A stretch of DNA of 64,000 bases from Turritopsis dohrnii (lineage: Eukaryota; Cnidaria; Hydrozoa; Anthoathecata; Oceaniidae): positions 868,001 to 932,000 of the forward strand of contig BQMF02000054.1 of NCBI GenBank assembly GCA_027922465.2, read 5' to 3'. Made by a program: the position numbers and the translations under genes. The first letter of the stretch is position 1. Each line of letters opens with the position of its first letter. Below, piece after piece: positions 58,901 through 64,000 of this stretch. The notes under the pieces were generated by a model, which searched no databases, had not been told where the DNA came from, and worked only from the letters and a program-made list of their open reading frames with translations.

Positions 58901-61513
58901 CTTATCTCCATATTATGATTCTTTGATAGTAATTTTAAAATGTCATTATATTCAAATCCAGCCTTAACATAATTTTCTATGACCATGACATCCGCCATAT
59001 TGATAAACAATTAGATAACAGATGACACGTGCAATTTCTTGAGTCAAAGATGGTATTGTGTAAAATTTTTATTGTAAGAAAATCTACTTTGTTTCAATTA
59101 TATCCCAAGTATGGTACACACAAAACTCTACTGCGCAGTAGTGAAAGTTCTACTGCGCAGTAGAACATTTGCTACTGCGCAGTAATAAATGTTCTACTGC
59201 GCAGTAATAAAATTTCTACTACGCAGTAGCAAATGTTCTACTGCGCAGTAGCGAACTTCTCAGTTGAGAAATGAATGAGGTGCTACTGCGCAGTAACGTG
59301 GGTCTACTGCGCAGTAATGGTGGTCTACTGCGCAGTATTCATCAAAGTGTGCTTAAATAACTGATGGCAGTAATGGGCCACCGTAAAGAAGTGGAATAAT
59401 ACAAATTGTTAAGAACATACGGTCATTAAAACTTCCGAAAGAAACCCTGTAATTTTCGACTTCACTCGCTACCCGAAAGTTCTGATACGTGGCTACAGCC
59501 GACGTGCCGGAGAATGTGTTTAGCTCGACTTTCATTGTGACGCCATTCTTTGTCAAATTTGACAAAAGATCGTTTCCAATCCAATGTTCGTCCTGTATAT
59601 TGCCAAAACCATTTTTATATTCAGCCCACAATCGATTAAATGAAACGCTTCCATCAACTCTTCTCACAACAGTCACCCAACCTGTACATGGCCAAACGAT
59701 CAAATGTCAAGAAGGAAAAATTAAAAGTATAAAAGTATGAAAAAGTCAAAAAAGGCTTGAGTAAGTGCGAATCTGGTTCCTGTAAAAAAAATCCAGAATA
59801 AGCAAACTCGGTTAAAAGGTATTTCACCATGCTTATCCGATTTGCTTATCCCAGATCTAGAGTAAACGGATTTCTGTTTTCTCATAGCTTTTGAAAAATC
59901 AGGAAACCAATGCTACAGTAGGTTACATTCCATTTGTAGACTAGACAAGTTCAGAAGCATGAACGTGTGTAGCGGCGTGACGGTAGACCTGATAAACTAT
60001 GTTCACATGACAAAGCTTTCAACAAGGAAAATCTTCACAAAGTTCATAAATTACTAACCATTTTGACAATACACGGATGCTGTCGTCTGTTCAACTGTAA
60101 TAGTGAATACGCCTCCATCAGGAGAATGAAAACATGAAGGTGCAGGCGTTGTGGTTGTCGACGTCGTCGTCGCTGTTGTTGTCGTGGTTGTAGAAGGTGG
60201 TGTTGTGGTAGTGGTAGTAGAAGGCGTTGTTTGCGTTGTGGTCGTGGGGGGCATTGTTGTGGTGGTTGTAGTGGGAGGTATTGTCGTGGTGGTTGTAGAG
60301 GGCGTGGTCGTAGTGGTAGTTGTGGATGTTGTGGTCGGTGTGCAGTTATTTTCAAGTAGCAATCCACTTTTGCATCGGCACACGTGAGAATCATCCTGAT
60401 AGTTTGCAACACAGATGTAACCATTATGTGGACAAGAGTCAACATGTAGGCATGGATTCTAAATGAAAGAATATGCAGAAAAATCAGCAAAATTGTTATA
60501 GTCTCAATTATTCATGAATTCCTTCAATACTACAGCGTTTCAAATAACGTGCTAGTTGTTTCAATGTGTTGTATTGATTTGTGTTTTTGATCGATTACAT
60601 ATTTTGGAGTTTCATCAAATAATAAAACGAAGATACATATAGCTTGATTGTTAGTGAAAACGCTATTGCAAATGATGCATTGGGACCAAGCCATAGAATC
60701 CTGAGCAACATCTTTGAGCAAACATTTAGACCTAACAGGATCAAATGGCAAAAACATTGTGAACTTTAATTCAATTATTCATTCATCAACAATGTCGTCC
60801 TATTATTTTATTTAGAATATATTTCGATACGAATGTGTATCATCTTCAGCTAAAAAATAAATAAAATCAGTAAAATGCAGTAAACTACCACATACCTATA
60901 TACATATTTACACACAACATATTGACAGGATCACTTTAAGCATTAACTGAGCTTTAAATCAGAAAAAAAGGTGCACCACTGAACCAACTTATTGATAAGT
61001 TAAAGAACGATCCTCTTTTCAATTGATTTGATAGCTGTTTCAATCTTACGTTAAAACGTCTCAAAGATAAGCACATAAATGTTTTGTTTGACATACCTTA
61101 ATTGCTAGATGTTTGGAGCCCGTATGAGTGATAAACAAATGTCCAAACTCGTGTTTGTCCACGTCTAAAATCTCACATATATATTCATCTCCTTTGATCT
61201 GTTTCACGTTCAAACTTAAACAGTTAAAGAAACTGTAAGTACAATATTTCACACAGTGTTTAGGATCAGACACAACTACAATATGAACTGGTGATACATT
61301 CAGGATGGCATCGTGAAACACCTTCATATGAATCCACCCTCTGGGCTTCAGTTTATCATTTGTTGCTGGCTGTAAACGCTGGATCTGTGGACAACTACCA
61401 CTACATCTACCAAGCGTCGGTTCATCAATTCCCAGATGTACGATCGGTTCAGAACTTCCACTACACGCTACAACAGCTGTAAACAGAATTGCTAAAATCA
61501 TGTTAACTTTCAA
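52907..61513 (-). CDS. secreted fibrinogen-related protein: PAN-like, EGF, Thr-rich linker, fibrinogen C-terminal domain
   Basis: Exons are 61513-61097, 60458-60059, 59681-59421 and 53196-52907. All introns are GT-AG and phases agree (0, 1, 1), giving 455 residues. Exon 1 has a signal peptide ('MILAILFTAVVAC') and a Cys-rich PAN/apple-like region ('PKHCVKYCTYSFFNCLSLN'). Exon 2 opens with a six-Cys EGF-like domain (about 140-181), then a mucin-like run of threonines and prolines of about 65 residues, then 'GGVFTI' and 'ASVYC', the start of the fibrinogen domain. Exon 3 carries 'GWVTVVRRVDGSV' and 'WAEYKNGFGN'. Exon 4 has 'STLDRDND', 'NNCA' and 'GWWYSAC', the calcium-site and Cys-pair segments of the family. 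Such proteins usually bind glycans or acetyl groups outside the cell, for example in innate recognition. The 6.2-kb third intron contains a complete 5.96-kb transposon. Confidence 0.88.
53424..53591 (+). repeat. left TIR with five TACTGCGCAGTA palindromes
   Basis: The 12-bp palindrome starts at 53472, 53493, 53514, 53559 and 53580. Spacings are 21, 21, 45 and 21 bp. The 45-bp gap holds 'ctcaactgagaag'. They are likely transposase binding sites (inference). Confidence 0.9.
53733..57578 (+). CDS. SAM-like/Cys-motif/HECT E3 ubiquitin ligase, transposon cargo (five exons)
   Basis: Exons are 53733-53774, 53867-53932, 55165-55753, 55839-55913 and 56161-57578, with GT-AG introns and matching phases (0, 0, 1, 1). 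The start is ATG 53733 (TAA directly upstream in frame) or ATG 53757. Exons 2 and 3 together rebuild a SAM-like segment ('FLKERGLASVVVEMLRMNK', then 'MDGAAIMVCMDEQPRNLG'). Exon 5 begins with a 'CQCG' / 'CIPC' Cys motif. The HECT domain spans about residues 380-729, with 'AADAGGPLREF' and the C-terminal 'PTSSTCGF', whose Cys (about 701) is the thioester site that receives ubiquitin from an E2. A TAA at 56463-56465 lies in frame at codon 359, in an acidic linker. A 60-nt GT-AG segment (56407-56466) would remove it without changing phase. Without that splice the HECT domain is cut off. Recalled relatives are G2E3-like HECT proteins; the substrate is unknown. Confidence 0.8.
54040..54800. mobile_element. 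gutted PIF/Harbinger element nested in HECT intron 2
   Basis: A minus-strand frame (54740-54288) matches the N-terminal part of a Harbinger transposase ('RRSVWVV', 'WWRNLI', 'NLRMDEDSFHLLC') and ends before the DDE core. A plus-strand ATG at 54210 opens a short Myb/SANT-type start ('FKFRWTNDMVS') that stops near 54290. Harbinger elements carry exactly these two genes, so only their 5' parts remain, joined tail to tail. Palindromic 'ccgggatatctcgg' and 'cccggtacccggga' words border it. Limits are approximate (TTACATG/CATGTAA at about 54052 and 54806). Confidence 0.65.
57902..59010 (-). pseudogene. DDE/rve integrase of the transposon, frameshifted
   Basis: On the minus strand an N-terminal helix-turn-helix part (59010 to about 58800, 'IRTLHRILRRNGIRRRG') shifts frame near 58795 into a second DNA-binding-like segment and the integrase core ('TWHIDGFDKLKPYGF', 'AIDAFSRKI'). 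Further shifts, probably with small deletions, occur near 58545, 58345 and 58215. The pieces contain 'IRGDKCTEN' (the second catalytic Asp region) and 'SDLRDTGLYDDTDPVHF', ending with 'WNQHRIRKSRN' and 'PSGSPEVMF'. At least four breaks make it inactive unless some are introns, which the missing conserved residues argue against. It converges on the HECT gene, 324 bp away. Confidence 0.75.
59129..59385 (-). repeat. right TIR with nine TACTGCGCAGTA palindromes
   Basis: From the outside inward the palindromes start at 59325, 59304, 59284, 59239, 59217 (one mismatch), 59194, 59173, 59151 and 59129. Spacings are 20-23 bp, with one 45-bp gap in the same place as on the left. Confidence 0.9.
60128..60350 (-). 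repeat. threonine-codon microsatellite-like run
   Basis: Imperfect repeats of 'acaacaaccac'-type codons within exon 2 of the fibrinogen-related gene, coding the Thr/Pro linker. Prone to length change but in frame here. Confidence 0.8.
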
Positions 61514-61519
61514 GTGAGA

Positions 61520-62330
61520 TTTAGTTGAAAAAGGAAAATTACAAATTTTTTAGTTTTTATTTTTTAGTTTGACAGTTTTTATTAATTTTTTAAAAGTTGT
61601 TTCATGTTTAGTTTCAGAAAAAACGTGTTTCAACCAAACTCGTGCCTAGTACTTTCCAGAGGGTCAGGAGTGGAACATAAATTTGAGGGTGCGGTTATCA
61701 GCTTGGTACGAATAAAATAAATGGCGTGGAAAAGACTTTGATTAAACGATACATTATTTATGACAAGGGATGGAGTGGATAATTACCCCTTCGTCAGCGA
61801 AGATAAAAAACTATGAAAGCTGGACTTTCATTGAACAAAATTTGAAATTCAAAGATAAAGTTATTTCTAGAAGATCCAGCCGTGTTGTGGTATTTAAATC
61901 AAGCTCACTTGAATCGAGTTTGACCACTTGTCATTCACGCACCCGTCCAAACTTATGAAAAAACACACACCCAGAAATTCGCCCAGAAACTGGCTACCGA
62001 ATGAATGACTTTTCCCGGTGAAAAACAGATAATTAGAAAGTTTCAATAAAAATTTCGCCACAAGATATAATGGAAAGATTATTTGTATGCAAGAATTTAT
62101 CGAACAAGTTGGAATATTGCTGATGTGACCTTCAAGCAACTAATGATTTCCGAGCTTGAATCGTTTCAAAGAAAAGGTGATTTCTTCTATGGTATAACAG
62201 GAGGTGCTTTACGAAGTCAATGCTCAATCAAGTAGTTGAGATGAATTATGACGTATATAGAACAAGATATCATGCTTGAAGTTTACGATTGCTTGTGTTC
62301 CAATTGCGTAACAAATACGTTCGAATTTCT
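61520..62330. other. no gene seen; upstream of the fibrinogen-related gene
   Basis: Would contain its promoter; nothing distinctive enough to annotate. Confidence 0.4.
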
Positions 62331-62334
62331 ATAA

Positions 62335-62480
62335 CCTCCATAATTCGAACTCTCTCCATAAATTCGAACGAATTTCATGGTCCCCTCACTTATTATTTCT
62401 TTGTAAACGGAACTCCGTTATTCGAACTTTCCATAAATCGAACGTCTTTTTTGGTTCCTTGAGTGTTCGTATTGAAGTTA
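62335..62480. repeat. TTCGAA-rich repeat, copy 2
   Basis: Same ordered words as 51530-51700, in the same orientation, immediately upstream of the LINE. Confidence 0.7.
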
Positions 62481-62580
62481 TGAAAAGCTTCGCGAAATAT
62501 TTAAAATTTTTTACAGATATGTTTCATATAGGTCTCAGCCTCTGGATGTTTCATCAGCGAAAGACAACATTATTGATGAC

Positions 62581-64000
62581 TTGCAGAAAATTAGATTGGC
62601 AAATTTGAAAAAAATTATGTTAGCTCATATTAATATTTATTCTGTACGAAATAAGTTCGAGTTTTTACGGGAAAAAATTGAACGAAAAGTAGATATTTTA
62701 TTAATATCTGAAACCAAGTTAGATCAATCTTTTCCTAATGCTCAGTTTTTAATCGAAGGCTATAACCAAGCTGTGAGGCTTGACAGGGACTGTAAAGGCG
62801 GTGGTTTACTGCTGTTTGTTCGCGAAGATATCCCTACTAAACTCTTGTCAGTAGAGAAAGCCCCAATAGAAGGTTTTTTTGTGGAAATTAATCTTAGAAA
62901 AAAGAAATGGCTCCTCTGTTGCTCATATAATCAGCATATATCAAATATAGCCAGTCATCTTGAAACTTTATCTAGAGGTTTGGACTTACATTCCACTAAA
63001 TACGATAATATTATTTTATTAGGTGATTTTAATGAAGTAGTGAAGGCAACTTCACTAAAAAACTTTTGTCACAACTATGGCCTGGTAAGTTTAGTGAAAA
63101 CTCTTACGTGTTTTAAAAATCCAGCTAACCCAAGATGCATTGACTTAATTTTGACTAATGCACCACGGAGTTTTCAAAATTCTTGCACTTTTTCATTTTT
63201 CATTTAGACAGGACTGTCTGATTTCCATCTAATGACTGTCACAGTCATGAAGGCAACGTTTGAAAAGCTGCAACCAAAAGTAATGACATATCGGGACTAT
63301 AAAGGTTACTCGAACGAAAAATATAAATGAAGTCCATGAGGAGATTTCAAAAAGAACTCCTCGGTACGATGAAATTGGACTTAAGGATTTTCTTGAACAG
63401 TGCAGAGTTACGTTAGACAAACATGCTCCAAAAAAACAGAAATGTGTGAGGGGCAATCAATCGCCTTTCATGAATAAGGAAATCAGTAAAGCCATAATGA
63501 AAAGATCGCGTCTGAAAAATAAATTTCTAAAGGAAAACACAGAGGAAAGACAAAGGAACTATTGTGTTTCGTTAGTAAGAAAAACAAAGAGAAACTACTC
63601 GGTAATTTGAATATTAAAGAGTTGACAGATAATAAAAAATTCTGGAAGACTGTCAAACCTTATCTTTCTGGTAAAAACGTTCAGTCAGGAAAAATTACTT
63701 TAGTAGAAAATGATGAAATTGTTGAATCCGATGAAAAGGCTTCGAAGATAATAAACGAATACTTCACTAACGCTGTTTCAAACCTTAATATTCCTCGGTA
63801 TAAAAATTGTGATCCCGATGCTGAGAAAATCAATGATAAAACAATTAGGGCAATTTTAAATACAGAAATCACCCTAGCATCGTTACGATTCAAAATAAAT
63901 TAAAAAAACTGACTACTTTTTCATTTAGTCATATAACTAAGGAAGAAATGATAAAAGAAATAATGAGCTTAGATCCTTCCAAAGCTTCACAGGAAGGTGA
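62581..64000 (+). pseudogene. CR1/Jockey-group LINE, runs off the window
   Basis: The endonuclease domain occupies 62581-63207: 'AHINIYSVRNKFEFL', 'LLISETKLDQSF' with the catalytic-type Glu, GGGLLLFVRED and 'LLGDFNE'. A TAG at 63205-63207 breaks it just before the 'GLSDFHLM' motif, which continues in the same frame. There are frameshifts near 63325 and 63590. The linker follows ('KFWKTVKPYLSGKN', 'INEYFTNAVSNLNI', 63562-63903), and the start of the reverse transcriptase appears at 63930-64000 ('EEMIKEIMSLDPSKAS'). The element is degraded but longer than the one at 6791. The rest lies beyond the window edge. Confidence 0.8.

Larger units (their letters stand above)
53424..59385. mobile_element. 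5.96-kb DNA transposon carrying a HECT ligase gene and an integrase
   Basis: The termini both read TACGGTGGCCCATTA inward and continue as ~150-bp inverted repeats with only a few mismatches (53424-53574, 59236-59385). AAGAAG flanks both ends directly (53418-53423, 59386-59391), the expected 6-bp target duplication. Inside are two convergent genes: HECT (+, 53733-57578) and a DDE/rve integrase (-, about 57902-59010). The integrase resembles a family common in fish and cnidarian repeats ('NQTWHIDGFDKLKPYGF'), perhaps the IS3EU superfamily; that name is from memory. The element occupies the third intron of the fibrinogen-related gene, only 35 bp inside the donor site. Confidence 0.92.

Noticed and set aside
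60151..60387. Plus-strand open frame rich in valine
   Set aside because: It is the antisense shadow of the threonine codons in exon 2 of the fibrinogen-related gene.

Overview
The window looks like AT-rich nuclear DNA of an invertebrate animal. A cnidarian is my best guess, from the gene families, the GT-AG introns and the very dense, layered transposon content; this is inference and no marker gene settles it. Three spliced host genes can be followed, all on the minus strand. They are an otopetrin-like multi-pass membrane protein (28613-32333, two exons), a two-pore-domain potassium channel (34011-36873, four exons, both pore signatures visible) and a secreted fibrinogen-related protein with a PAN/apple-like region, an EGF domain and a threonine-rich linker (52907-61513, four exons). 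In each, the splice sites and reading-frame phases agree across every intron.

The most striking object is a complete, boundary-defined DNA transposon at 53424-59385. It lies in the intron that splits the fibrinogen domain. It has about 150-bp terminal inverted repeats, a 6-bp target duplication (AAGAAG) and arrays of the 12-bp palindrome TACTGCGCAGTA at both ends, spaced about 21 bp apart. It carries two convergent genes. One is a spliced plus-strand gene with a SAM-like region, a Cys motif and a full HECT ubiquitin-ligase domain including the catalytic cysteine. The other is a minus-strand DDE/rve integrase decayed by frameshifts. A gutted PIF/Harbinger element sits inside an intron of the HECT gene.

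A second foreign block at about 14480-20240 is visibly richer in GC. It is an old virus-derived insertion of Polinton-like/adintovirus type: two tandem ankyrin-repeat genes, an A32/FtsK-like packaging ATPase, a double-jelly-roll-type major capsid protein, a coiled-coil membrane protein and a proline-rich small protein. All but one ankyrin gene carry stops or frameshifts, and no polymerase or integrase is seen.

Most of the remainder is repeats. Positions 1-4400 hold a tandem array of a ~1.5-kb unit, also seen dispersed at 8983-10475 and 39131-40736. A 379-bp TTAA-flanked MITE sits in that array. There are CR1/Jockey-group LINE remnants at 6791-8736, 45470-45779 and 62581-64000 (running off the window), two hAT-like elements (20822-23224, 39282-40039), a 1.76-kb element with AACGTT-rich ends (23295-25055), an element with 5-bp TSD in the otopetrin intron (30055-30690), a Harbinger-type MITE (48562-48994), and three copies of another mosaic repeat near 27, 40 and 48 kb. 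Other long stretches hold no gene I can support. Coordinates of repeats without a stated target duplication are approximate.
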